Shown: positions 29,504-39,369, counted from the stretch's first letter. The stretch: DNA of 64,000 bases from Prorocentrum cordatum (GCA_963575745.1 CAUYUJ010002725.1:294470-358469); one strand, 5' to 3'. Program-made: numbers and translations. Notes: generated by a model not told the origin, from the letters alone.

Positions 29504-32168
29504 GATCGAAAAGCTTCGGGTATCTCACAAACTGCTGGGGGCCATTACTGGCGTGGTCGATGCCGCTGACAAGCACGGTCTTAATTCGGAAGCCTTCAAG
29601 AAAGAGTTCGACAGGATTATGACCGACATCTCTTTGGAGCCGAGGGTGGACTTGCATCTCCCGGTCCACGTCGGCATCGCCAGGCACCTCATGGACGTGC
29701 GTGCCACTGAGGACCACCGTCGTTGGCTCGATCGCATTAGCTCCACCCAGCTCAAGTTGAAGGGGGTCGGCAACGTGGCCGCCCAGCAGGAGAGTCTGCT
29801 CGCCGAAAGGTTCGCGTCGCTGCTCAAGGGCAGGGACATCAAGGTGGTGAAGCAGAACCTGATTGGCCTGTTCAACCAGGACTTCGACTACGACCTCGAG
29901 GAGGCGTCGACTTCGTTCGCATTGTCCTTCTCGGTGGTGCTGAACTGCGCGAACTTGCCTGACCTCGATGAGCGCATTGACATACTTGATGACGCAGTGG
30001 CTAACATCGCGGAGGTGATCCCATCTAAGACATCCGTGGGCACGGCGCTAGGATCAACTTTGAAGTCGTGGCCGGTTGGGGACAGCATCTTTCGCAACGC
30101 TTGCACGCGCTTAGAGAAGGCTAAGCTCACGCAGACGTCGCTGCGCTCCTTCTCGGATCACCTCGAAAGGTTCACCGAGGCCGTCAACGCAGTGTCGGCC
30201 CCCCTCCTGGAGGACTCGGCCAAATGCGAGACCCTCCTGCACGCGCTGAGAGATGTGCACGCGAGTTGGATGACTGATGTGCCCAAATGCTTGCCTGAGT
30301 TCGCTCCTCGGCCTTCCTGGTTGTCCGTCGTCACTCCGACCGACGCGCTCCTCGGGCTCGTCGCATCTGGCTGGAAGGTGGTCCTGCATCCACTTCTCAC
30401 TGCCACGGCTACTGAGGAGGACTTGATCCAGTGGGTGACGTCATCAGCCGAGGCCCGCAACAAGATGAAGGAGCTCTCGCGTGCCGTTTCCAGTCACGCC
30501 GTTATCTTCGTTGCGGGGCCGAAGTTGAGCGACGTCGATCAGCTGTGGCACGTCCACGATTGGCTGGTGACCTGCGCCGCCCACATCCACAAGGTTTCCT
30601 GTCTGACGTTCGAGGGTAGCATCGCTTTTGAGAGTGAATTCCAGACCTTCCTGAAGCCTTTGCGTGAGGAGATCGACGGTTGGGGCAACTATTGCTTCGA
30701 GGAGTTCGGTAAGTCAACCTTTGCCTCGCCCAGAGACTGGCGTTTTCGCGGGCGTGATGAAGAACGTGTTCAGCGATGGCGAGAAAGTGTTGAAGCCATT
30801 CAAGGATGGGGTTGCTACTGTTGTGATGTTGGTCGGGGGCCCCGCGGCGGTGTCGGTGCTCGATGTGTCCGACAGCGCCCTTGAGGCCCTGGTGAAGATG
30901 CCCCCCCCTCAGCGAGAAGGCCGTGGCGGATGCCGTCAGTTGGGCGCGAGGTGTCGCGGACGACTTGCTGGTGCAGGAGATCCACTACTTGCGCGCCGTC
31001 TACGCCCTCATCTCGGCGCTGGCGTTCGCGGCTAAAGTGTCCCGCACGACTTTGAAGTCGGAATCGATGACGGTGCGGAAGGCTTCCGAGGGGCAGGTTG
31101 CCATCGTGAAGGAATTCAGGCATCGGCGTGCAGTGCTGCAAGAGTTCGAGGAGAAGCACGATAAGGTCGAGATGTTCCTGGCCGACGGCGGGGTTCACCA
31201 CCTTGCGTTTCTTCGTGGTGTCGTCGATCAGGCGACGGCGACACGTTCGCTCCTCTCTGAAGCGGCAGAGGCCACGTCGGTTTTCCCGCGGTCGTGGACG
31301 TCGGACATCGAGACGCTGTGCCAGGAGGTCGAGCGCGCGTGCCCGCAGTGGGGGCCGAAGAAGGAGTCGCTCCTCGACGACCAGGCTCTGGTCGACGCGT
31401 TGTGCAAGAACCTGAGGTACGCGGCCATTGGCCCGCTGCGCGGCGAGTTGCGCGGCTACGTGAAGTTGGTGAAGGCGGTGCACGCTGACAAGAGGGGGGC
31501 CATGGTGGCGGCGGAGCTCCTGTCCCGGGCGAACGCTTCTGCCGACTTCGGCGTTGAGACGGTGGCTCACACGTTCTTCGTGTGGAACGTGACGCCATGG
31601 GGGGAACGAAGGAGGAGGGGGGGGGAGGAGGGGGAGGAGGCAGGATGCGGGAGAAGTCTACCCCTTCCTTGCCCCGGGTCGGCGGAGGGGAAAGCGAGAG
31701 CGAGGGGGGGGATGGAAGTGGGCGCGGGGAAAGATGGGGAAAACCAGGGTAGATCTGATGGGGGAGGACATGGCGGCATTGGTGAGAGGGAGGGCGGGGG
31801 AGGGGGGGCGGGGGGGGATGGGCCCCTGCCAGGTGACTTCGGAGTTCCCGAAGCTGCTGAACCAGAAGCTGATCGACGTCGCGATCGAGAGGGTCCAGAA
31901 ACAGCTGCACCCGAGCGGCGTGCCCCTCACCGCTCAGATGCAGGCGCTGCTGGGCGACTGGCAGAGCGGAAAAATGTTGTCGGGCGCGCCGCCCGAGCCC
32001 AGGGAGGCGCCGGGCCCGCCTCCCGCTCCCGAGCCTGCGGCGGCGCCTGCTGCTTCGAGCCCGCCTCCCCTGCCTGCGGCGGCGCGTTCCGCGCCTGCGA
32101 GCGGGGCCAAGCGCTCCCTCCAGGAGAAGCTCGCTCAGGCAAGGGCCAGGCAGAGCCGCCAGGCCTAG
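29496..32168 (+). CDS. Gene III second part: long helical protein with two probable introns
   Basis: The frame starts MSEIEKLRVSHKLLG and runs as helix-rich sequence to 30708. There GTAAGT...CCCAG (30709-30733, 25 nt) must be removed to continue into ETGVFAGVMKNVFSDGEKV. At 30901-30908 an eight-C run must lose one base to continue LSEKAVADAVSWARG. The frame then runs to 31588, an intron (31589-31832) follows, and exon VTSEFPKLLNQKLID ends at TAG 32168 with a Pro/Ala-rich and basic tail (SLQEKLAQARARQSRQA). No known domain is recognised; composition suggests a helical scaffold. It probably forms one protein with the upstream Cys-motif part. Two one-base indels in homopolymers could be assembly errors or decay. 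Confidence 0.6.
30709..30733 (+). other. Candidate 25-nt micro-intron (or frameshift) in gene III
   Basis: GTAAGT directly follows TTCG and CCCAG precedes AGACTGG. Removing the 25 bases moves the reading frame from 3 to 1, exactly where the continuing helical sequence is found. Eukaryotic introns this short are rare, so a simple indel is a fair alternative. Confidence 0.4.
31589..31832 (+). other. Probable GT-AG intron of gene III, purine-rich
   Basis: Donor TGGAAC|GTGACG and acceptor TGCCAG|GTGACT share GTGAC. The 244-nt interior is a G- and GGA-rich tract. Removal moves the frame from 2 to 3 and joins FFVWN to VTSEFPKLLNQ. Confidence 0.7.
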
Positions 32169-32177
32169 TGGCTTAGG

Positions 32178-32217
32178 GGGCTTACGACGACGACGACGAC
32201 GACGAGACCGACGACGA

Positions 32218-32250
<33 letters not shown>

Positions 32251-32689
32251 GACGACAAGTCGATTATACGGTCAGACTACGACCTAGGATAGACTCGGCG
32301 AGTAGATGACTAGTCGACGACTGAACGACGACGACGAGCACGACGATCGCCCTCGTCTCGGTGAGAGAGCTGGCGGCTGCAGCGCGCGCGCCTGGTGAAC
32401 AGCGTGAAGAGAGAGGAGACACAAACAACGAAAACCAAACATTCCTTCGCTTCGTGTAGCACTGCCTGGCCGTGGTCCGCAAAGGGCCTCTCGGGGGGCT
32501 CGTCGGGCGGGGGCTAGGTGCGGGTTGTTCCCTGGCCATCCCGGGTGTCTCGGGCCTCGGGGGTAGAGCCGCAGTTTGGAAAAAGGCACCGTGGACGTTT
32601 CTGTGCGCCCCCTGGCCCCCAAAGGCCTCCCACCCCAGTGCTTTCGCCTTCTCCCTCCTCCACCCCTGCGCCCCTCTCTCCTTCCTTAT
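32178..32689 (+). other. Probable 3' region of gene III with GAC-triplet repeat
   Basis: 32182-32250 is built from GAC and GGC triplets, with shorter GAC clusters near 32320. The remainder to 32689 is GC-rich single-copy sequence without a supported gene. Confidence 0.6.
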
Positions 32690-33010
32690 ATATTCAGTCA
32701 TATAGATATAGTAATGCGTGTGCATATCTACATGTATGTATAGTTACACACATATACAACTATACATATATTCACAGTTATATGCATCACGACATGAAGG
32801 TTGAATAGGTATATATGTTTTATGCTTATATGTATACGTATACATACACATATATGTATATTTATACGTACACACATATATACATATATGTATGCATGTC
32901 TTTTTGTATGTGTAGTATTATTTGTCATTGCTGTTTATGATATAGCAAAGTGTATGCTAGCGGTATATAATATATTATTTATATCTTATACATAATAAAA
33001 AAACAGGCAC
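32690..33010 (+). other. Second AT-rich island
   Basis: ATATAT/ACATAT-rich sequence of about 320 bp with an A run near its right end (CATAATAAAAAAACAGG). It resembles the island at 14.88-15.40 kb in composition and in lying between two coding blocks. Confidence 0.8.
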
Positions 33011-33058
33011 TATTGTATATTAGTTGCCCTGGCGTTTTCTATTTTTCCCCCGTGCGCG

Positions 33059-33496
33059 ATGTGTGGTACGTTCGAACACATCAACCCATGGTCCTTCGTC
33101 GCATTGGAGGGCCGCCGGACGTTGCGCAGACAGGACTACCAGGTCGAGTACGCGGTCAGCCTTGCACATAACGAGTGGCTGAAGCGCTCGGACTATGTGT
33201 CTCCTGACCGCGAGCAGCGCCGCCTACAGGGCCTTCCCGACTGTGCGTTCGACGCGAGTCCCCTCTACGTTGCGCCGTCGGCGTGCGTCAACCTTCGCCA
33301 GCAGCTGAGGCGCGACGACATGGCGGAGCGTGCTCGCATGGCGCAGAAGGCAGCCCCCTCGGCAGCGTGCCATGCACCGCCCGGGGGCGGCCCTGCCTCG
33401 AGCCGCTGGAATCGCACAAGAACGGAAGGCTCAGGACAGTCGAGGACCGATGGCGAGAGGGCCTCCATCGCCGCCGCCGAAGGCACCTCCTGGTAG
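33059..33496 (+). CDS. Element C fragment 1: N-terminal domain
   Basis: ATG 33060-33062 lies near the start of this 145-codon frame (MCGTFEHINPWSFVALEGRRTL). It contains QVEYAVSLAHNEWLKRSDYVSPDREQRRLQGL and ALYVAP-like residues before becoming Ala/Arg-rich. The family is not recognised. The next segment is read in another frame, so a frameshift lies near 33400-33490. Confidence 0.45.
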   Translation: MCGTFEHINPWSFVALEGRRTLRRQDYQVEYAVSLAHNEWLKRSDYVSPDREQRRLQGLPDCAFDASPLYVAPSACVNLRQQLRRDDMAERARMAQKAAPSAACHAPPGGGPASSRWNRTRTEGSGQSRTDGERASIAAAEGTSW

Positions 33497-33905
33497 CGCG
33501 CCGCCGCGGAAGGCGCCGCCGAAGCTTCGGGCTCCTGGCGCCCCTCCGCCCCATGCCGCCAAAGGCGAAGGCCGCCCGTCGAAGCCGCAAGCTCCCGGGG
33601 CGCCTCCGCCGCGCACTGACCGTGGCGAAGGTCGCCCGCCGGAGCCGCAGGCTCCCCGCGCGCCTCCGCCGTGCCACGCACCTAGCGAAGGCCGCTCGCC
33701 GAATCTTCAGGCTCCCAATGCGCCTCCGCCCCGCGCCGCCCATGGCTAGGGGCCGACGCCGAAGCCTCAGGCTCCCAGCGCGCCTCCGCCTCGCGCCGCC
33801 TATGGCGAGGGGCCAACGCCGAAGCCTCGGGCTCCCAGCGCACCTCCGCCCTCCAACGCCCATGGCGAGGGTCGCGCTCCTAAGCCCCAGGCCCCGGGTA
33901 CTGCC
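33490..33905 (+). repeat. 60-bp tandem repeat coding for Pro/Ala/Arg-rich sequence
   Basis: Seven units of exactly 60 bp, each containing GCTCCCGGCGCGCCTCCGCC or close variants. In frame 3 they encode repeats such as PKPQAPSAPPPRAAYGEG. One unit reads TAG at 33748 where the others have GAG. Products of such repeats are extended and disordered. Confidence 0.85.
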
Positions 33906-33932
33906 CAGCAATGCAAACCGCCTCCTCGGGGC

Positions 33933-34550
33933 ATGGCACCGCCCGGAGCGCCTCCGCGGCCGGCGCCGACCTCGACGGCTCCGCCCCGCAGATGCCGCCG
34001 CGGAAGGAACCGCCTTCGAACGTGCCGACAGGGTAGCCACCGCCTCCGCGGTGGAAGCCACGGCCGACGGATGGTCGCGCGCCGCCGGGGCCGCCCCCGG
34101 GCAGCCCCTCATCGGCAGGGGGACAGAGCAAGCCCCCGCCGACGACGCTGCCGAGGCAGAAGGCAGCGCCTAGCATGCACCACCCAGACCAGGCCGCAGC
34201 CCACGCGGATGGCCGGGAGCAGCAGGCGCTCGGCGATTACGCAAGCGAAAGCAGGACGGGTTTGGAAGAACGCCTGCGCAGAGCGCGCGAGCAGCAGGAG
34301 GCGGCCAATCGCCCCCCCGCAGGCGGAGATTCCAACCCGTGCATCAGCCCATGGCTCGGACGGCATGGATCAGCAAGTGACTGGCGGTTACGAGACCGAG
34401 GCGTCGACGGGATTGACGCAGCGTCTCCGCCGACTCCAGGAACAAGAGGATGCCAGGAGGGCTGCTGCTGAAGAGCAACGACGGCGAGCCCCGGCGTCAC
34501 CTCAATCTGACGATTCTATGCCGCCCGACCTCGGAGGGTCGACTCCCTAG
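33933..34550 (+). pseudogene. Element C fragment 2: repeated Gln/Arg-rich helical segment
   Basis: Two similar segments appear in neighbouring frames: REQQALGDYASESRTGLEER (about 34207-34266) continuing LRRAREQQEAA, and DQQVTGGYETEASTGLTQRL (about 34366-34425) continuing RRLQEQEDARRAAAEEQRR. This looks like an internal duplication of a roughly 50-residue module with a coiled-coil end. A frameshift separates them. The function is unknown. Confidence 0.5.
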
Positions 34551-34568
34551 GAAATTCGCGAAGAACCT

Positions 34569-34895
34569 TTGCAGAACGCGGAGCAGGAGCAGGACCTGCC
34601 AGACGTGAAAATGGAGCCCAATTCGCCACAGGAAGAAGAGGAGAAGTTGGAGCCGATTCAGGAGGAAGGCGCGAGGACTCTGGACGACCATGTCGTCGAG
34701 GAGCTTCCGCCTACCGAGAAGACAGAAGTTGACCAGACCTCTCACGAAGTGCCTGATACTGCACATGAGGATGTGAAGGGCACGGGGAGTGGAGGTACCC
34801 AGGGGCATGCCCGCAGTGCCGGGTCAGCTGAACCGGCCCAACAGCCCATGGCTGGCCGCTCGCAAGCCGACGATTCCAAAACGGCGAAGAAGTGA
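34569..34895 (+). CDS. Element C fragment 3: acidic segment
   Basis: A 108-codon frame dominated by Glu and Asp (EQEQDLPDVKMEPNSPQEEE, then LEPIQEEGARTLDDHVVEEL), ending in a Gly/Ser-rich linker and TGA. It is probably disordered. It follows a stop at 34550 in the same frame, so both may once have been continuous. Confidence 0.4.
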   Translation: MQNAEQEQDLPDVKMEPNSPQEEEEKLEPIQEEGARTLDDHVVEELPPTEKTEVDQTSHEVPDTAHEDVKGTGSGGTQGHARSAGSAEPAQQPMAGRSQADDSKTAKK

Positions 34896-34898
34896 AAC

Positions 34899-35495
34899 AA
34901 TGAGTGGAGCAAGTGCGCTCTTGCTGACAAAGTAGGAGTACACGGATACTGGAATGCTCTCGAGTATTGTTATGAACATTACAAGAAGGAAGGCAGACCC
35001 GATCCTCGTCTGGACCTGAACGTCTTGCCACCGAAAGGGCCGAGGCCTGAGCACGTCACGGAAGTGAAATCGATTGGCAAGGCCCTCGCCTACGCCATCA
35101 AGCCAGAGGCTGCTACGGCTTTCGCCAGGCTCGACTTCCCTCGAGCGCGCGCTGCGCTGAGTAGCCTCATAAGGGCTGCGGGGATTCCTTCTCGCATTTC
35201 GGGGGAAGCGATCTACCTCTACGCAGCCTATGACATTCCACACTCGACGTGGTTCAGGCCTATCCCGACAAAAACGTGGACTTGCATGATCGGGGCTGAC
35301 ATGGACGAGGGCGATAGGATGTTCAATGGAGTACCTTGTCTCCTCTGGCTCCACGACAGCGTTCCTAAACGTCAAGGAAGTCCAGCACTCAACGCCGCCC
35401 TGAAGCAACAACTCGAAGGTCGTTCTTCAGGGGCGCGCGTGCATATGAAGAACGGCGGAAGCCATGACGATATCGAGCCAACCTACGTTCCATGA
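34899..35495 (+). CDS. Element C fragment 4: unrecognised domain
   Basis: Sequence begins NEWSKCALADKVGVHGYWNA (from about 34899) and, in frame with ATG 35025, continues HVTEVKSIGKALAYAIKPEA, then ARAALSSLIRAAGIPSRISG and PHSTWFRPIPTKTWTCMIGA. It is well-formed globular-looking sequence with mixed helices and strands. The frame ends at 35495 and the next fragment lies in the same frame about 100 bases on. No family is recognised. Confidence 0.4.
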   Translation, partial: NEWSKCALADKVGVHGYWNALEYCYEHYKKEGRPDPRLDLNVLPPKGPRPEHVTEVKSIGKALAYAIKPEAATAFARLDFPRARAALSSLIRAAGIPSRISGEAIYLYAAYDIPHSTWFRPIPTKTWTCMIGADMDEGDRMFNGVPCLLWLHDSVPKRQGSPALNAALKQQLEGRSSGARVHMKNGGSHDDIEPTYVP

Positions 35496-35600
35496 GCTGG
35501 AAGGCGCCCCTTGGACGCAGCAAGACCCGATGTCGGGTTATGGTATGGAACGGCAACGAGCTGTGCGTCTACCGCGACGGCGTCCAACGGCGAGTGAAAT

Positions 35601-36719
35601 GTGGCAAGACGAGAAGACGCGCCTTCGGATTGCGACGAGGTGGAGAGAGACGCTCTATCCATGATAGACGACGTCGTGGACGAACAGGCGTATGTCGCCA
35701 ATGCTACGGGCGACGTGCTGGTGATGCTCGCCCTTGGCGATGGGCAAAGCTGGAATCATATCAAAGGGGGATCTGACCGCCGAATCTGGGACACTCTCGC
35801 GTCCCGCGTGTTTGCATGGGGACAGAACAGGATCAACCTCTACCAGGAGGCTGGCCAAAACCCCAGGATGCTATCACTACGCGGCTCGGGGCTATATCAC
35901 CGAGGAGAGCACCCAGAGGGCGACAACTGGCACTTCCTCCCGCCAGGAGAGAACTACACGTGCGCCATAGACTTCGCCATGTACAGAATCAACGCGGCGA
36001 AGGTGTGCTATGAGCTGCGCTGCCCCATGTTCGACGTGGTGGATCGGCCCTTTGGTACCGCGTCGTCTACGATTCCTCCTCCGCCACCGACTGCTCCCCC
36101 GCCGAAGGCTTCAATTCCGGCGCCCGTGCCCCCGGGCGCGCAGGGTCCGACGATGAGCCATTTCATGTCCACCAGCGGCCGCCATGTGCGCTGCCAGGTG
36201 GGGGAGTTCCCACCGTTCGGTGATATTGGAGCGCCGCAATGCGTGCCACCCGATTCCGTCAATATCAACTCGAAGGATATCTTATCATGGCTGGTGGAAC
36301 ACCATCATGACAGGCAGGCATTGGCGGACCGACGCAAGACTGCAGTACCGTATGACGACGGGGCGGACATTTACGGAATGGAACTGGGAGCAGGCTCTCC
36401 CATGGAGACCCTGCCCGTAGATGGCAACATGAAGAATGTGATGGAGGCAATCGAAAAAGGGATGGCCATGCTGTTCACGGCAAAGTCTCGCAGACCAGCG
36501 GCGCCGACCGTGAAAGAAGCGACAAGAGCTACGACCAGAGCATCATCGTCAACGGGATCTGGCCTTACTGGAAAACCCTTCTGGGAAGCGATCATCCAGA
36601 GTGTGCTTCACCACTCTACCATTACTGGCCATGAGGAGCAGATCGCCTGCAACTTCGGCAATGTCAACATTTCTTCAACGCGTGTGAAGATCATCAAACA
36701 GCTGTGGTCAGAGGGCTGA
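35601..36719 (+). CDS. Element C fragment 5: largest intact stretch, unrecognised
   Basis: A 372-codon frame. The N-terminal part reads DEQAYVANATGDVLVMLALG and DNWHFLPPGENYTCAIDFAM. A Pro-rich linker (SSTIPPPPPTAPPPKASIPA) follows near residue 155. Then comes MSHFMSTSGRHVRCQVGEFP and a segment with DILSWLVEHHHDRQALADRR, and the frame ends GNVNISSTRVKIIKQLWSEG. Two globular regions joined by a disordered linker are likely. The function is unknown. Confidence 0.45.
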   Translation: MARREDAPSDCDEVERDALSMIDDVVDEQAYVANATGDVLVMLALGDGQSWNHIKGGSDRRIWDTLASRVFAWGQNRINLYQEAGQNPRMLSLRGSGLYHRGEHPEGDNWHFLPPGENYTCAIDFAMYRINAAKVCYELRCPMFDVVDRPFGTASSTIPPPPPTAPPPKASIPAPVPPGAQGPTMSHFMSTSGRHVRCQVGEFPPFGDIGAPQCVPPDSVNINSKDILSWLVEHHHDRQALADRRKTAVPYDDGADIYGMELGAGSPMETLPVDGNMKNVMEAIEKGMAMLFTAKSRRPAAPTVKEATRATTRASSSTGSGLTGKPFWEAIIQSVLHHSTITGHEEQIACNFGNVNISSTRVKIIKQLWSEG

Positions 36720-36877
36720 TGGTTGGATCCGGGACGCTGCCTCATGTCGAGACTACAGTAGGACCCCACCAGGTCGTTGATTACGAGATGATATTAACCC
36801 CCCAGAAGAGGGAGCACGCAATTGAATAAGTCCATCTCATTGAGCAGTTCTACAATGCCGACGACTGATACGATGGG

Positions 36878-37306
36878 TTGAAAGGACGCGTGGCCGCTCG
36901 TGAGTGGGCACTGGCCAGGGTGCGCCTGGCACGTTCTCCACGTATCACGGCGCAAGATTGCCAGATAATGGCCATCGAGTACTTGGTCACGAGGCGTCTG
37001 CGCACTACATCAGTTGCGAACCTGTCGTGCTCTGCCCTGCTCGATTGGGGTAAAACACGATTTGTTGAACATGAATATTGTGCCATGCTCGAGATTCCGT
37101 TCTTATGGCCTGACAGTGTCCACGACCGTGTCAGGCAGGGACAGTGGGAAACCCTCTCCCATGCTACTGACGTCCGGAAGCTCTACGCGCCCCTGAACGC
37201 TGGCGTATTCCTCCCACCCAGGGAGAGATGGGGTATGAGAGACAAAACTGATCAGAAAGCGAAGGTTAAATGTCTTGCTGAAGGAGTATGCCTTCCGCGA
37301 CACTGA
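36878..37306 (+). CDS. Element C fragment 6: unrecognised domain
   Basis: A 142-codon frame with basic and helical composition (KGRVAAREWALARVRLARSP, EYLVTRRLRTTSVANLSCSA). It overlaps the next fragment (37275-37781) by 31 bases in another frame, so a frameshift near 37270-37300 is likely. 36720-36877 is also translatable with stops. No family is recognised. Confidence 0.35.
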   Translation: MKGRVAAREWALARVRLARSPRITAQDCQIMAIEYLVTRRLRTTSVANLSCSALLDWGKTRFVEHEYCAMLEIPFLWPDSVHDRVRQGQWETLSHATDVRKLYAPLNAGVFLPPRERWGMRDKTDQKAKVKCLAEGVCLPRH

Positions 37307-37781
37307 TCTGATCCACGAGCTACACCAACGCTACAGCCATGGCGCGGAACTCTGGAGCAACGGTAACGCAGTAACCATGGATTTCAAGGTCACGACCCCG
37401 CCGGCGGCAACTGGCGGTTTCCGCCCCGTCGACGCGGAGACGAAGGGAAGGAAGCAATGCGTGTGCGACAGGCCTGAACTCATAATTAGGCTGTCGCTAA
37501 GATTGTACTTCATGACTCCCAGTCAAGCCAACCAACGACAGCTCTGGGTCTTTCATCCGCAGCATTCTCGCCACTACGAGGTGGACTACAAGGCGCTTGT
37601 GGACCCCTCTCCCGCTCCAGAGGAAGATGTTGCGCAGTGGCAGATTGATAACGCGATAACCGACCATATCCTATTGCAACAGCCTCGCACAGACAAAACA
37701 AGAGGAGATTGTTGCCGAGTTCGATCAGCTAAGGAGGAGATATTTTCGATTCTTGGATTTGGGGGACTGGACGCATCGTGA
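37275..37781 (+). CDS. Element C fragment 7: unrecognised domain
   Basis: A 168-codon frame reading LKEYAFRDTDLIHELHQRYS and GAELWSNGNAVTMDFKVTTP near the start and LWVFHPQHSRHYEVDYKALV later. Continuation passes to frame 1 at about 37750 (LGDWTHRELYSDQLVTEHFD). No family is recognised. Confidence 0.35.
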   Translation: MLKEYAFRDTDLIHELHQRYSHGAELWSNGNAVTMDFKVTTPPAATGGFRPVDAETKGRKQCVCDRPELIIRLSLRLYFMTPSQANQRQLWVFHPQHSRHYEVDYKALVDPSPAPEEDVAQWQIDNAITDHILLQQPRTDKTRGDCCRVRSAKEEIFSILGFGGLDAS

Positions 37782-38079
37782 GTTGTATTCCGACCAGCTG
37801 GTCACCGAGCACTTTGACGCGCCCATCTTCGTGGCCCGTGGCCTTCAGGACATGTCGACTCCCCTCGACCAAGTCGGACTACCACGAGAACGCCCATATT
37901 TGAAGACGATGGACATGGATGAGTCCATGCCCAGGATCTCAGTCAACAACTGGATGCTCTTCCGCAACAAAAAGGAATATCTGATCAGCCTGCCGCGGAC
38001 CGCGTCCCAGACAGTGTCGAACCCCATGGGCCGCCGAGGTCCGGCAGCGTTGTGCGCCGTGGAGGCCGCGAGGCACTGA
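37753..38079 (+). CDS. Element C fragment 8: unrecognised domain
   Basis: A 108-codon frame with APIFVARGLQDMSTPLDQVG and ISVNNWMLFRNKKEYLISLP. It continues in frame 3 from about 38050. Adjacent fragments show the same frame-hopping, which supports decay of a single long sequence over separate small genes. Confidence 0.35.
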   Translation: MDLGDWTHRELYSDQLVTEHFDAPIFVARGLQDMSTPLDQVGLPRERPYLKTMDMDESMPRISVNNWMLFRNKKEYLISLPRTASQTVSNPMGRRGPAALCAVEAARH

Positions 38080-38960
38080 TTCAGGATGCGGCAAAGGACC
38101 GGCGCGAATCCCGATCGGGAGGGCGACGCTCCGGCTGGGGCAACATTGGGCATGCTGGATTTAAGCGCCCGTTTACTGCGGATCGCAAGCGACCGCGCTT
38201 TGAGTTCCCTGACGGGATGCCTCCTGGACAGCGACGAGATCCTCGCCAGGGGGCGCCGGATTTTCGGCCTCCGCCACCACCCGAGGTTGCGTTCGTGTAC
38301 ATGCGCAAGGTAGGCGTGATAGCATCACCTGCCGCATCCCGCATTGATCAGATCTACATTTATCCAACGATGGGCTGTTTTCGGACAACCAAGATGGTTG
38401 TTGCTCAAGACGCGAAGATCTATCTTGCACGTCGATGCGGCCATTGTCAACCGCCGCAGAGGACAGCCGTACATTCGGATCGATGCCCGCCGAGGCATCG
38501 CATGTATAGCCGATGGGCAGACGCCCGCGGCGCAGGAGCACCGCCCGGAATCGTCGATTACGAGAAAAGAGAATACGAAAGGTGGTGCAGACAACAGATT
38601 ACCGAGGTTAACCTTGAAGCGAGCTCGGAAGAGTCCGCGTCCGACCAGGACCACGGAAAAGGGCAACCTGCGGGTTCACACGGCGACGATCATGCTGACG
38701 ACATGTCAGAAGAAGGAGATGGGTCCGTAAAAGCGACCGGCCATGCTGATGTCGTGATCATCCAAATCGATCCCCAGACCCGACCATATGTCGCTGAACA
38801 AGGGTCTCCATTTGGCAGGGACTACTTCTTGATCGACGACACACTGCCGCTTCTCAAAGGCAAACAGATATCAGAAGAAGAGCGTGGGAGGCTCTGGACA
38901 CGGCGTGACCGTGTTGATGATCTTGTCAATCTTGGACCCGGACATGAAGAATTGAGATGA
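38052..38960 (+). CDS. Element C fragment 9: basic, Pro-rich then acidic sequence
   Basis: A 302-codon frame. The first third is Arg/Gly/Pro-rich (RRESRSGGRRSGWGNIGHAG, RDPRQGAPDFRPPPPPEVAF). A central part includes RRCGHC and further Cys/His residues that could bind zinc. The last part is acidic (SSEESASDQDHGKGQPAGSH) and ends with DDTLPLLKGKQISEEERGRL. No family is recognised. GQPAG recalls the repeat of elements A and B but lacks the full hairpin. Confidence 0.4.
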   Translation: MRRGGREALIQDAAKDRRESRSGGRRSGWGNIGHAGFKRPFTADRKRPRFEFPDGMPPGQRRDPRQGAPDFRPPPPPEVAFVYMRKVGVIASPAASRIDQIYIYPTMGCFRTTKMVVAQDAKIYLARRCGHCQPPQRTAVHSDRCPPRHRMYSRWADARGAGAPPGIVDYEKREYERWCRQQITEVNLEASSEESASDQDHGKGQPAGSHGDDHADDMSEEGDGSVKATGHADVVIIQIDPQTRPYVAEQGSPFGRDYFLIDDTLPLLKGKQISEEERGRLWTRRDRVDDLVNLGPGHEELR

Positions 38961-39000
38961 AGGCTTCCTCGACCACGGAGGACGCGCTCCTCTGCTGGCG

Positions 39001-39369
39001 ATGCCCGAGCTCAAGCGAGCAAGCCTCGCAGCAATAACCCCAGCACGAGCTCGTCTCATAGACGAACTTCATTACGACGGGCCTGTACTACCCAGCCAAC
39101 GGCTAGGCCGAGCACTTATCAGCGACAGGCTTTCCGCTTACGCAGACTTCGTTGCCGACCCGCTCTTGGATTACATCCGGCGTTTGCCCGCGCCCGAGCG
39201 ATCCAGGGTGGAAAGGTACCTGCGAGCCCGATGCAATACGACTGAGAGCCGCAATCTGCCTGGACCAGACCATGCTCTGGTACTCATGTATCCCCACTTA
39301 CGCCCGAAGCTCTACGCCACCGCGAGAGCGAAGTGGGACGCAGTCAGGCTCTTCGACTTGGCGGGCTAA
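39001..39369 (+). CDS. Element C fragment 10: helical domain before the Tpt1-like module
   Basis: A 122-codon frame beginning at ATG 39001 (MPELKRASLAAITPARARLI) with LLDYIRRLPAPERSRVERYL. It is mainly helical and Arg-rich. It overlaps the next fragment by 37 bases in another frame. Confidence 0.35.
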   Translation: MPELKRASLAAITPARARLIDELHYDGPVLPSQRLGRALISDRLSAYADFVADPLLDYIRRLPAPERSRVERYLRARCNTTESRNLPGPDHALVLMYPHLRPKLYATARAKWDAVRLFDLAG

